From Roseibium album (lineage in GTDB: Bacteria; Pseudomonadota; Alphaproteobacteria; Rhizobiales; Stappiaceae): DNA of 64,000 bases. The notes under the pieces are model-generated. The model was not told the DNA's origin. It made no database searches and saw only the letters and a list, made by a program, of their open reading frames with translations. The position numbers and the translations under genes are program-made. The stretch spans positions 186,001 to 250,000 of the forward strand of contig CXTY01000035.1 in NCBI GenBank assembly GCA_001404055.1, written 5' to 3'. Of this stretch, positions 17,985 through 26,706 are shown in pieces. Positions within the stretch are counted from its first letter, which is position 1; the number at the start of each line of letters is the position of its first letter.

Positions 17985-18895
17985 GCTTCAAGTGCAGCGA
18001 CATGGTTTGGGAACGGGACTTCGGCACGCCGCACCGCAAGATAGTAGCCGCCCGCCTTGCTGACCGCGCCGACGACAACGGATGCGGCATCTGGCCGTCG
18101 ATTGAGCGTACAGCCGCTGAATGTAATCTTTCCAGACGCACCGTACAGCGAGTGCTTAAGGACTTTGTCAAAGAAGGCCTGCTGGTTATCGTTGCTAAAG
18201 GTGGAAAAGGCCCTGGAAGCCCACGTCACTACGACTTTGATTTGACCGTTCTGGCAAAACTGCCTTTGGTCAAATGGGGCAAGAAAGCCCGTGAAACACT
18301 TGATAAAAATAACGAGAAAAACAAGCCGCTCAAGGGTGACACCAAGTCACCCATAGATCCGGCTAAGGGTGTCTCCGTGTCCAACAAGGGTGTCTGCGTG
18401 TCATCAAATGGGTGTCTCCCAGTCGCCCAAACCATAAATGAACCATCAGAAGAATCATCAAAAGGCGGGGTGGTCGCGCGCGCGAGGGAAATTGCTTGTG
18501 AAACAGGTGTTTTACGGGACCAAAATCCATCTTCCATTTCCCTCTCTCAAAGCGAACTCGAGACACGTGAAAACCGCATCCGTGAGGCGATGAAGATCAG
18601 CTCGGACGATCACCTCTGGAAAGCTGATTTCTGTCTTTTGATCCAGTGGGAAACTGCTGGATATGACTTTGAACTGGATGTCTTGCCGACGATTGCCAGT
18701 GTGAACCGGAATAAGACCGAACGTCCAAATTCACTTGGCTACTTCTCGAAGCCGATCGCTCGTCACCATCAGTTGCGGCTTGCACCACCCGAAGACAAGG
18801 CCAACTCGCCGTTGCCTCGGCCAGCCCGCTACATCGACGATGATTTTACCCGGATCAACACAATGTTGGACAATATCCCAGAAGAGGAAGAATGA
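17981..18895 (+). CDS. Helix-turn-helix protein, phage-replication-like
   Basis: The first ~90 residues form a winged helix-turn-helix of the HTH_36 type (DNGCGIWPSIERTAAEC, then SRRTVQRVLKDFVKEGLL). This type is common in phage and plasmid replication-initiation or transcription proteins. A low-complexity Lys/Ser-rich linker follows (about residues 110-180). The C-terminal region contains WETAGYDFELDVLPTI and a SLGYFSKPIARHH segment seen in replication-associated proteins of alphaproteobacterial elements. Start GTG 17981 overlaps the previous stop, and its own stop overlaps the next gene. It may recognise the island's replication origin or control copy or excision; this is inferred. Confidence 0.65.
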   Translation: MSFKCSDMVWERDFGTPHRKIVAARLADRADDNGCGIWPSIERTAAECNLSRRTVQRVLKDFVKEGLLVIVAKGGKGPGSPRHYDFDLTVLAKLPLVKWGKKARETLDKNNEKNKPLKGDTKSPIDPAKGVSVSNKGVCVSSNGCLPVAQTINEPSEESSKGGVVARAREIACETGVLRDQNPSSISLSQSELETRENRIREAMKISSDDHLWKADFCLLIQWETAGYDFELDVLPTIASVNRNKTERPNSLGYFSKPIARHHQLRLAPPEDKANSPLPRPARYIDDDFTRINTMLDNIPEEEE

Positions 18896-19482
18896 TGACC
18901 GCATCGCATGTGAAAGGCCTTTTCATTAAACCGCTTATGGCAGTTTTTTATTGGCCTCCTGGCTCCGACGAGGACGGCTATTACAAGACCCTGACCGAGA
19001 TGCTTGCCGACTTCGATCCGGATGACCTGGCCGAGGCTGCCAAACAAATCAAGTTCGACGCGGACTGCCGGAACTGGCCGCTGCCTAAGACCTGCTTTCG
19101 GGCGTGCGAAGTCGCCAAGGCGAAGCGACTGGCAAAAGAGCGCCCGAAGACAAACACATCTGTTTCGGGTGATGAAACTACAATGCCTCGAGACGCAGCC
19201 ATGCGCATACTTGCAGCTCAAGCTGATGAGATGGCACATGAGGCCAGCGACAACGACTGGATTGTCCATCTGGTCGAGTTTGTTCAGAAGCACAAACGCA
19301 TCCCGACAGAGTGCAAGATCGTTGATTTTAAGGCAGAAAGGGACCGGATCGACGTTAATATCGCGGCGTGTCAAGCCAATGGCGGCCATGCCAACGACAT
19401 CCTAAACACTTGGATCAATGGCACCTTGGAACATCGCGCCTTGATGGCTGAACAAATGAAAGAACTACTGGCAACCGTCTGA
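18892..19482 (+). CDS. Hypothetical island protein (196 aa), last gene of the coupled operon
   Basis: This is a cytoplasmic protein of unknown function. The N-terminal half contains AVFYWPPGSDEDGYYKTLTEML and a FRACEVAKAKRLAKERP segment; the C-terminal half is helical. Two adjacent ATG codons (18892, 18895) overlap the previous stop, and AGAGGAAG lies just upstream. Its position after the HTH/replication-like gene suggests a partner in replication or partition of the element, but there is no motif to support this. Confidence 0.6.
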   Translation: MMTASHVKGLFIKPLMAVFYWPPGSDEDGYYKTLTEMLADFDPDDLAEAAKQIKFDADCRNWPLPKTCFRACEVAKAKRLAKERPKTNTSVSGDETTMPRDAAMRILAAQADEMAHEASDNDWIVHLVEFVQKHKRIPTECKIVDFKAERDRIDVNIAACQANGGHANDILNTWINGTLEHRALMAEQMKELLATV

Positions 19483-20469
19483 TGTAAACAAAGGAACACG
19501 CGACCTCCATGGTTTACGGGTCCTTTCCAGCCGTTGACCGAAAGCGGGGTGGGCGGCAGCGCAGTCGCCATAAATATTTGCGGTGCAAGCTAACCTGCGA
19601 TTTTTTTTGTTGTTTTTCAAACTTTAGGGTCAGCCGACAGAGCAGACTGCGGAAGGAACCGGCGAGTGTGAAGACGACGAGCAAGGAGGCGGGAGGCAGC
19701 CATTTTCCGAACCCGTACGGTTGCAAATTTCTTGCTATTGCGAACGACAATTTCCACCGAACAGTTGTTTGGATAGGAGTAGCGAAATCATTATCCGAGT
19801 GTTGGGGGTGCAAGGTCCTCCTCCGCTACCAAGTTTTTTAATAATATCAATAACCTATAAGATACTACCAACGTCCGGATTGCCCCTCAATTTGGCAGAT
19901 CAAGTTTTTGTACCGAATCTGTACCGACTATCTGAATCCTTACGAAGGCGATTTGATGAATACATGCGCCACCGTGGCAAGGCATCAGGCAGGGTTGACG
20001 TTGCAGCCGCCGCCCATCCCCGCAGGCGGGGATGGCGACAGCCTTCTCCGCAGGGCGCAGCCCGTCTCGAGGCGGCGGACGCAATGTCACGGAGCGGCGG
20101 GGCCCCAGAACCATTTTTCTCGATAGCTGAGCCTGGTCCGGATCGAGACCCGTGGCTCGAGACGAACCTTGGCGGTGCTTACATGAAAAATTGTTTTGAG
20201 GAAAGCGACGGGCACCCGGCCAGATTTTTGAACTCTCAACCAGCAGCGAATATCACCAAACCTTGGGATGTCGCGTCACGGCAAATTACTGCTTCGGGCG
20301 GGAAACTGTCGTTCGCCGCGTTCTGTACTAACGGCAGAAATGCGGACGAAGCGCGCCCCCAGTACAGCAAGCGCAACAGGAGCTTGTTCGCCAAAGCAGC
20401 ATTTTTTGTGTGCAGCACTTAGCCAATTGAGCTCGAAGAGCCCTTTGGGCCGCGCAAGGCGGCGAAGGC
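19483..20469. other. Non-coding tail of the island with a GC-rich hairpin
   Basis: No convincing gene was found in this ~1 kb stretch. Frames on both strands are low-complexity and lack ribosome binding sites. A near-perfect hairpin pairs 20014-20023 with 20026-20035 around a two-base loop. Around 20297-20315 the sequence GAAACTGTCGTTCGC recurs, and it is also found at about 34569 in another gene-free region. The stretch probably spans the right boundary of the island and some decayed DNA. Confidence 0.5.
20014..20035. repeat. GC-rich inverted repeat
   Basis: CCATCCCCGC is followed two bases later by its exact reverse complement GCGGGGATGG. No T-tract follows, so it is not a classic terminator. 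It may be an element end or an mRNA-stabilising hairpin. Confidence 0.6.
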
Positions 20470-20949
20470 TCACCCGATCAATAGTCCGCTGGCCCACAAC
20501 CCGGCGCCGAAAGCCGTATGAGCAACCAAACCGAGGCCGCGGGATATCCAGGGTGATGGCGTTTTGTTCCCCGCCCATCCGAGTCCCATGCCGGGTTGCA
20601 GGATGAACCAACCGGCGGCAATCGTCGCTATTGCAAATATCCAGGCCGTAAAAAAATCAGGCGACTGAATCCAGTTTGTGCCGACCAGCAACAAGAAAAT
20701 AACGCCGTACAACACGCCCACGCAGTAGTGGAACAGCCAACCCAACATCAGTTCGCCCGAAACTTCAGCGGACTGTCCGATATCTTTGTGAAAGACCGTC
20801 CCCTTCAACAGATGCGCAAACCAGCGTCCCGGCATGGCCCAATTTGGCAGGGGCAAGTTCCAAATTCGATTTTGGATGATGGCCCAAACATCCATTGCCA
20901 AGGTTGCGCCTAGACCGATGAAAAATCCGTACAATAGAGTTTCGGCCAA
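20470..20949 (-). CDS. DUF2938-type integral membrane protein
   Basis: This 159-residue protein has about four transmembrane helices and the N-terminal pattern (GFFIGLGATLAMDVWAI) and central GRWFAHLL and ELMLGWLFHY segments of the DUF2938 family, whose role is unknown. The length is typical. It is transcribed in the same direction as the SDR gene upstream, with a 33-base gap, so they may share a transcript. It marks the return to ordinary chromosomal content after the island. Confidence 0.75.
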   Translation of the reverse strand: MAETLLYGFFIGLGATLAMDVWAIIQNRIWNLPLPNWAMPGRWFAHLLKGTVFHKDIGQSAEVSGELMLGWLFHYCVGVLYGVIFLLLVGTNWIQSPDFFTAWIFAIATIAAGWFILQPGMGLGWAGNKTPSPWISRGLGLVAHTAFGAGLWASGLLIG

Positions 20950-20982
20950 GGTCGCATCCTTACCTGAAGAAATTGTCTAGAT

Positions 20983-21792
20983 TTACTGCATGATCATTCC
21001 ACCGTCGATCATGATCAGCTGTCCGGTCATATAATCGCTTTCGTCCGAACAAAGGAACGCGGCCGTACCTTTCACATCGTTAGGGTAGGAATATCGTTTC
21101 ATCGTAATCATTGTGGCGGCAAGATGATCCATCGACTGCCCCTCTTCTTCGAACATGCCGATTTTGACCAGATCCTTGTCCAACTGTTCCCAAAGTTCGG
21201 TTCGCACCACGCCTGGACCATAGCCGTTGACGGTGATGTTGTGTTCCCAAAGCGCTTTTGCGCCGCCGATAATCATCGCGAGGACCGCGTATTTCGAGCA
21301 GCTGTATGGAATGACGTCCAGAAATGCGGTGCGTGATACGATCGAGCCGACGGGAATAATCTTGTAGGGATGATCATCCATCGGACCTTGCGCGATCATC
21401 GCGCGTGCGGTTTCTTGCATTCCCAACAGAACGCCTTTGGCGTTGATATCCATAATGGAATCCCAGTTGTCTTCATCGATGTCCATGAACATTCTGGGCT
21501 TATTGATACCTGCGTTTAGTAGGGCGACATTGATCGAACCAAATGCCTCAACCGTTGCAGCAACCGCATCGGCGTTGTCCTCCCGACTGACGACGTCAAG
21601 TTTTACAGCAACCGCTTTTCCGTTTCCTGCAGAATTGATGCGGTTGGCTACTTCATTCACGCCGTCCACGTTGACGTCACCGATGCAGACATTTGCGCCT
21701 TGAGCGGCAAAATACTCTGCATTGCTGGCACCCATTCCCTGTGCAGCGCCGGTAATCATAATGTTTTTGCCAGATAGGCGCTTGGGATCCAT
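20983..21792 (-). CDS. Short-chain dehydrogenase/reductase (SDR)
   Basis: This is a classical SDR of 269 residues, with the cofactor loop TGAAQGMG (residues ~14-21), an acidic residue after beta-2 (GDVN) that favours NAD(H), NAG at about residue 92, the catalytic Ser in VGSIVS and the YSCSK Tyr/Lys pair. It would oxidise an alcohol or reduce a ketone. It is divergent from the ABC-importer operon and shares its promoter region. One copy of a 15-base palindrome sits just upstream of its ribosome binding site (GGAGG), suggesting common control with that operon. A polyol or alpha-hydroxy-ketone substrate would fit but is not proven. Confidence 0.85.
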   Translation of the reverse strand: MDPKRLSGKNIMITGAAQGMGASNAEYFAAQGANVCIGDVNVDGVNEVANRINSAGNGKAVAVKLDVVSREDNADAVAATVEAFGSINVALLNAGINKPRMFMDIDEDNWDSIMDINAKGVLLGMQETARAMIAQGPMDDHPYKIIPVGSIVSRTAFLDVIPYSCSKYAVLAMIIGGAKALWEHNITVNGYGPGVVRTELWEQLDKDLVKIGMFEEEGQSMDHLAATMITMKRYSYPNDVKGTAAFLCSDESDYMTGQLIMIDGGMIMQ

Positions 21793-21805
21793 GGGTTCCT
21801 CCAGG

Positions 21806-21902
21806 TGTCAAAATTGGACAGTTGGAGGAACAGTGCAATTCGGTTGATGTCCGTGGTACGGTCAATTTGTCCAATCTGAATCTCGATTATCCAAATTGGA
21901 CA
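21806..21902. promoter_or_regulatory. Candidate operator: repeated 15-bp palindrome in the divergent promoter
   Basis: Two near-perfect copies of the palindrome TGTCCAAATTGGACA are present, at 21806-21820 and 21888-21902, each with one mismatch. A weaker copy lies at 21868-21882. They occupy the 188-base gap between the SDR gene and the ABC-importer operon. One lies directly in front of the SDR ribosome binding site, so binding would be expected to block that gene. The natural candidate binder is the winged-helix/solute-binding fusion protein encoded in the operon. Confidence 0.65.
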
Positions 21903-21980
21903 CATTCGCTGACTGAAAAGATTTTCCTGTCTGAAAATATGCCCCAGAGAATTACTAAAAAACTTACCAGGGAGGAAGAA

Positions 21981-23009
21981 ATGTCACTACTTAGAAATTC
22001 ATTGCGCGGCTTTTTTATAGGGGCGATGACGCTCGCCGTTGGCGTAACCGCATCGTTCGCGCAGGATAAAGGGTCCATTGTTTCGTTCAACGGACCAGCC
22101 GGTGAAGCCTACATTGGCAAATTCATCAAGGGTATCAAGGCAACTGCCGAACTGAAGGGCTTTGATATCAAAGTTTTTGAAAACCAATTCAATCAGGCCG
22201 AACAGGACCAGCAGGTTCAACAGGTTCTTGCTGCAGGCGTATTGCCGGATGTGTTCATCTGGTGGCCTTCTGATGCAGTGGCAGGTCTTGGATCGCTGCG
22301 CGCATTGGCCAAAACCGGCGTTCCGGTTCTCAAAATCAACCAGCTGCCAAACGAACAGGACAAGCAGTATATATTTGGATATGCGGGCCCCGACGATCGT
22401 CTGCGTGCACGGAATGCTGGATACATGATGCGGGAAGCTGCGGCTGCGAAGAAGGCCGCTGGTGGAGAAGGCTTTAACGTTCTGGTTCTGAGCTACCCAC
22501 ACAGCTACGGCGGTTATGGTTTGTCCATCAACGCGTTCAAAGAAGCGATTGCTGGGTCCGATCTGACAATCATCGGTGACGTTGATGAAGGATTTGGTCA
22601 GGCAAACGGCTACAAAGGTGCGGCCAAGATGATCGCTGCGCTTCAAGGTCAAAGCATCGACTTTGTCTATGGCATGGACGACGCGATCCTGACCGGTGGT
22701 ATCAACGCGCTCGAAGAGGCCGGATTTGAGATGGGTACGCAAACCATCGCAGTCGGCACAGTGTGTAACGGCGATAAGCAGCTGATCGAAGAAGGTAAGC
22801 AGTTCGGAACAACACTGCAGTCTCCGCTGCATGAAGGCCAGCTGGCGATCAAACTGGTTGAAGAGTATCTGGAGACCGGAGAACTGGCCCAGTACATCAA
22901 CTTCACGCCGAACCCAGCCGTTACCAAAGACACTATCGAAACTACAGCACTGCGCGGCTTTGATGGGAAGCTCTACGGTATCGAAGAGCTTTGCTCAGGC
23001 GCTTGGTAG
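21981..23009 (+). CDS. Sugar-type ABC transporter periplasmic binding protein
   Basis: This 342-residue protein has a signal peptide (LRNSLRGFFIGAMTLAVGV, cleavage near SFA-QD) and the type-1 periplasmic-binding fold of the ribose-binding branch: 'QFNQAEQDQQVQQVLAAGVLPDVFIWWP' is the usual segment placing the ligand-dependent hinge, and GYAGPDD follows. I chose ATG 21981 because GGGAGGAAG precedes it; the frame upstream covers the promoter. The ligand is not deducible; sugars and polyols are usual, but some relatives bind autoinducers or other small molecules. Confidence 0.82.
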   Translation: MSLLRNSLRGFFIGAMTLAVGVTASFAQDKGSIVSFNGPAGEAYIGKFIKGIKATAELKGFDIKVFENQFNQAEQDQQVQQVLAAGVLPDVFIWWPSDAVAGLGSLRALAKTGVPVLKINQLPNEQDKQYIFGYAGPDDRLRARNAGYMMREAAAAKKAAGGEGFNVLVLSYPHSYGGYGLSINAFKEAIAGSDLTIIGDVDEGFGQANGYKGAAKMIAALQGQSIDFVYGMDDAILTGGINALEEAGFEMGTQTIAVGTVCNGDKQLIEEGKQFGTTLQSPLHEGQLAIKLVEEYLETGELAQYINFTPNPAVTKDTIETTALRGFDGKLYGIEELCSGAW

Positions 23010-23122
23010 GAAGACGGCATGCAGCTGATAGGGCTGCCTGATAACTGACAGTTTTGCCAGGCGGGTTTCCAAGTTCTCGCCTGGTTTCGAACGAAAAGCC
23101 TGTGACCCAAAGGTTCGTCCGG

Positions 23123-24643
23123 ATGCAGCCTCTACTACAGCTCTCTGACATCAACCGATCATATGGTGCAATCAACGCGCTTGTTGGGGCCCAATTTGAA
23201 CTGCGACGCGGTGAAGTAATGGGGCTGGTCGGGGAAAACGGCGCCGGAAAGTCAACGATGGTGAAAATCATCGGCGGTTTCGACAGCGGGTTTACCGGTG
23301 ATTACCAGATGAACGGCGAAAAGCTGAAGTTCCACAATCCCACACACGCGGAAAAAGCTGGAATTGCGATAGCCCAACAGGAATTATCGCTCATCAAAAC
23401 GATGAGTGTGGCGGAGAATATTTTTCTTGCCGGCGAGGGCGTTCCGATTTTTGCAACGCGACGAACGCTTGCCAACAAAGCCAAGCCATTCATGGAAGAG
23501 GTCGGGCTGGAGTATATCGATCCGCTTCGTGCGGTAAATCGGTTATCCGTTGGCGAACAGCATCTAGTCGAAGTTGCGCGCCTTTTGGCGCATGATCCCC
23601 AGGTTCTCATTCTGGATGAACCGACAGCCGCGTTGGGCGAAACCGATAGTATTCGCATTTTGGACATGGTCAATCGCCTGCGCGATCGCGGCAAATCTAT
23701 CATCTATGTCAGCCACCGGATGGACGAGATCTTCAAGATTTGCGACCGGATAACCGTACTGCGCGATGGCGAAAGCCAGGACCCGCGTGAGGCCAAAGAC
23801 CTGAATGTTGAAAGCCTGGTTGAGCTGATGCTTGGCCGTGAACTGGGAAACATGTTCCCGAAAAGAGTCGCCCAATCCCGCAGAGATCCGCTTATGCAGG
23901 TGCGCGATCTTTGGCCGGACGGTGTGCTGGAACCCGCAAATTTTGACATCTACCCCGGTGAAATTTTGGGGTTGGCCGGCCAGCTGGGCGCCGGCACCGC
24001 GGAAATCCTAGCCGCAATGGCCGGTGCTGCGAATACGCGAGGCGGCAAGTTGATTTTTGACGGGCGTGAATTCTTGCCCAAGCGCCCGAAGGAGGCGATC
24101 GCCGCCGGAATTGGGTATTGTTCAGAGGACCGTAAGCACGATGGCTTGTTTTTGGGCCGTCCGATCTTTGAAAATCTGACCGCGCCTGCGCTGAAGGCCG
24201 TTTCTACCGGCGGGGTCATTGCGCCGCTGCGGGAACAAACGCTCGCAGCAGAGACGGCTGTGAATTTCACTGTAGACCCAGACAGGTTACCGCAAGAGGC
24301 CGGGGTCCTAAGTGGCGGTAACCAGCAGAAAGTAGCCTTGGGTAAATGGTTATCTATCAAACCAAAAGTCATACTAGTGAACGAACCCACCCGCGGCGTG
24401 GACGTCGGCGCCCGCGCGGAAATCTACCTGAAATTGCGCGAACTCGCCGACCAAGGTGCATCTATCGTAGTTGCTTCAACAGACCTGTATGAGATCACAA
24501 ATCTTCCAGATCGCATCATCAGTTTTTATCGCGGTATTCAGATCGGCGAGATTGAACTGGCGGACATCACGTCTGAACGGATCCTCCAACAGATAACCGA
24601 TCCCTTCAACGAAACGGGTCGGCACGGGGAGATGGTTAAATGA
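23123..24643 (+). CDS. Sugar ABC transporter ATPase, double domain (RbsA type)
   Basis: This is a 506-residue cytoplasmic ATPase with two tandem domains. The first has Walker A GENGAGKST, signature SVGEQHLVEVARLL and Walker B LILDEPTA. The second has a degenerate Walker A (GQLGAGTAEIL, as usual in this family), signature LSGGNQQKVALGKWL and NEPTRGVDVGA. The frame runs upstream to 23054, but ATG 23123 matches the family start; GTG 23102 is an alternative. Its stop overlaps the first permease ATG (ATGA). Confidence 0.88.
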   Translation: MQPLLQLSDINRSYGAINALVGAQFELRRGEVMGLVGENGAGKSTMVKIIGGFDSGFTGDYQMNGEKLKFHNPTHAEKAGIAIAQQELSLIKTMSVAENIFLAGEGVPIFATRRTLANKAKPFMEEVGLEYIDPLRAVNRLSVGEQHLVEVARLLAHDPQVLILDEPTAALGETDSIRILDMVNRLRDRGKSIIYVSHRMDEIFKICDRITVLRDGESQDPREAKDLNVESLVELMLGRELGNMFPKRVAQSRRDPLMQVRDLWPDGVLEPANFDIYPGEILGLAGQLGAGTAEILAAMAGAANTRGGKLIFDGREFLPKRPKEAIAAGIGYCSEDRKHDGLFLGRPIFENLTAPALKAVSTGGVIAPLREQTLAAETAVNFTVDPDRLPQEAGVLSGGNQQKVALGKWLSIKPKVILVNEPTRGVDVGARAEIYLKLRELADQGASIVVASTDLYEITNLPDRIISFYRGIQIGEIELADITSERILQQITDPFNETGRHGEMVK

Positions 24644-25653
24644 GCGCAGACGCAAACGAAGAAAGCCCTGGGCTAATTGCGCGCATAGCGCGCGATAATT
24701 CCCCCTTGGTCATAGTGTTGGTCGCCGCCTTTGTCGTTATTTTTGTGATCGGCGCAGCCACGGCGCCTAACTTTCTGACCGTGTTCAACTTCAAAACCAT
24801 AATTCGCGACGCAGCGTTAGTGGGCATTATGGCCATCGGCCTGACCTTTGTCACCTTGTCAGGCAACTTCTTCTTGCTTTCGATGAAGGAAACCGCAGCC
24901 CTGTCGATCATCGCCTTTGCTACGTGTATGTCGGCAGGTTACGGATTTGAGATTTCGTTTCTGGTCACAATGCTTATCGGTATCGGTGCCGGTGCGCTGC
25001 AAGGTGTTCTTATCGGGCTGGGCGGCAACCCGATTGTCGTAACACTCGGCGCTGCCGGCCTGTTTTTCGGAATTGGCAGTTGGTGGTCTGATAATTTGGT
25101 TGTGTCATTCCGCCGTCCACACGGCGCCGAATGGCTCGGCACAGGGTCATTCCTTGGCCTGCCCAACATCACGGTAGCATTTATTCTGATTGCAATTACC
25201 GCAGAGCTTGTTCTGCGACGTACAAATTTTGGCCGGCAGGTCTATCTTGTAGGAGCCAACCGTGCAGCTGGCAAAGCCACCGGGCACGAAAACCTTGGAT
25301 TGGCAATCAAGGTTTGCATCATAGCTTCGGTTTGTTCGGCCTTTGTCGCGATCGCTTTTTCGGCTCAAGTTTCAAGCGCGCACGTCAATTATTTCGCGGC
25401 TTCATTCGGGTCATCCGGTGACATGACCATCATGGTTATCGCGACCGTGATGGTCGGCGGTAATTCGATTATGGGTGGTTATGGATCGACGTTACGGTCG
25501 TCGCTTGGCGCGGTTTTCATTTCCACTGTCGATAACATGATGGTTCTGCATGGGTTCAACTCTGGCCCGCGTGTGCTGGCCGTTGGCCTGATGATCGTAT
25601 TTTCCATCATAGTTTTCGCATTACTCCGCCGCGGCACCCGGGCCGTAGAATAG
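24640..25653 (+). CDS. Sugar ABC transporter permease (RbsC type), first copy
   Basis: The 337-residue product is an integral membrane permease with about eight to ten helices and the segments expected for the RbsC/BPD_transp_2 family: GIMAIGLTFVTLSGNFFLLS near the N-terminus and TVMVGGNSIMGGYGSTLRS near the C-terminus. Together with the second permease it would form a heterodimeric channel. It is coupled by a four-base overlap to the ATPase gene. Confidence 0.87.
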   Translation: MSADANEESPGLIARIARDNSPLVIVLVAAFVVIFVIGAATAPNFLTVFNFKTIIRDAALVGIMAIGLTFVTLSGNFFLLSMKETAALSIIAFATCMSAGYGFEISFLVTMLIGIGAGALQGVLIGLGGNPIVVTLGAAGLFFGIGSWWSDNLVVSFRRPHGAEWLGTGSFLGLPNITVAFILIAITAELVLRRTNFGRQVYLVGANRAAGKATGHENLGLAIKVCIIASVCSAFVAIAFSAQVSSAHVNYFAASFGSSGDMTIMVIATVMVGGNSIMGGYGSTLRSSLGAVFISTVDNMMVLHGFNSGPRVLAVGLMIVFSIIVFALLRRGTRAVE

Positions 25654-25662
25654 GAGCGAGAA

Positions 25663-26706
25663 ATGATTGATCGCATCAAAAACTGGGTCGCGGACAACCC
25701 CGATCTCTCCTTTGCCATCCTACTGGCCGTGTGCGTCTATGCCTACTTCGGGCTTACAAACGATCTGTTTGCCACCCACAGAACAACCTTCGCTGTTATG
25801 GAGCGATTTGCGGTCCTAGGGCTGGTTGGGCTAGCTCTTACTCTTTGTATCATCGCGGGTGAGATCGATCTGTCGATCGGATCAAACGCGGCATTGGCAG
25901 CCGTTATCACGGTGCGCTTCACGGACAGTCTTGGGGCGGTGAACGCGCTTTTGATAGCACTCGCCATATCGACGACCATCGGCATGATCCAAGGCTACTT
26001 CATTGCCTATCTTAGAATACGGGCAATTGTGCTTACTGTCGGAACGCTGATGTTGTTACGCGGAGTCGCCTTGTTTGCGGCTGAAGAGAAAACTGTGATG
26101 CTGACCGATTTCAGGGTGCCCGATTTTATTTCTACAAAGATGCTTTGGTATTTTTCACCCGCCAGCCTTTTGGTGATCGCAATGTTTGTGGTGGTGGGCC
26201 TTTTCATGAGTTTCACAAGATACGGGCGAGAAATTTATGCGATTGGGGGAGCCCGCAAAGAGGCGCTGGCATCAGGCATCGACCTTAAACGTCCAATGAT
26301 CATAGTGTTCTCGATTTCCGGGTTTTGCGCTGGTCTGGGCGGCGTTATCATCGGGCTAAGGTCTGGAACCGCTCAGGCCCTGGGTTTGCAACATTTGCTG
26401 CTGGCTGGTACCGTTGCAGCGTTTATTGGAGGCGTGAGTATACTGGGCGGTAAAGGTGGCGTGATCGGCGCAGCGATTGGTACACTGACCGTCAATTTTC
26501 TAAACACCGGCTTGGTCTTTAATGTGACACCAGCCTTCATGGTCCAGCTTTACTTGGGAATACTGTTAATCGTTGTTATCATGTTCCAAACTGGCAGCCG
26601 GGTTTTCGACGATTCTCAACGACGTAAACAACTACTTTACGACGTAGATATTCGACGAAAAAGCATTGGAAAACGGCGAGCCGGTGCAGGTTCAGTGCCC
26701 CCGTAA
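25663..26706 (+). CDS. Sugar ABC transporter permease (RbsC type), second copy
   Basis: This is a 347-residue membrane permease related to the preceding one, with LALTLCIIAGEIDLSIGSN near residue 60 and FIGGVSILGGKGGVIGAAIG near residue 260. These are the canonical motifs of the family, better conserved than in the first copy. TAGGAGCGAG provides a good ribosome binding site. The start of the regulator gene follows its stop codon with no gap. Confidence 0.88.
   Translation: MIDRIKNWVADNPDLSFAILLAVCVYAYFGLTNDLFATHRTTFAVMERFAVLGLVGLALTLCIIAGEIDLSIGSNAALAAVITVRFTDSLGAVNALLIALAISTTIGMIQGYFIAYLRIRAIVLTVGTLMLLRGVALFAAEEKTVMLTDFRVPDFISTKMLWYFSPASLLVIAMFVVVGLFMSFTRYGREIYAIGGARKEALASGIDLKRPMIIVFSISGFCAGLGGVIIGLRSGTAQALGLQHLLLAGTVAAFIGGVSILGGKGGVIGAAIGTLTVNFLNTGLVFNVTPAFMVQLYLGILLIVVIMFQTGSRVFDDSQRRKQLLYDVDIRRKSIGKRRAGAGSVPP

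Larger units (their letters stand above)
14912..20469. mobile_element. Integrated genomic island at tRNA-Ser
   Basis: A P4-type integrase lies directly downstream of an intact tRNA-Ser and points away from it. It is followed by unfamiliar AT-richer genes, including two helix-turn-helix proteins, and a non-coding tail. This layout is standard for tRNA-targeted islands. The left edge is the tRNA 3' end. The right edge is only estimated as the start of ordinary chromosomal genes (DUF2938 membrane protein), because I could not find a direct repeat of the tRNA 3' end in the window. The element carries no packaging, conjugation or obvious defence genes. Confidence 0.6.

Noticed and set aside
19721..20422. 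A 233-codon frame at the right end of the island
   Set aside because: Composition is low-complexity and Pro/Arg-rich, it has no ribosome binding site or domain, and it spans a GC-rich hairpin; overlapping frames on the other strand are equally long.
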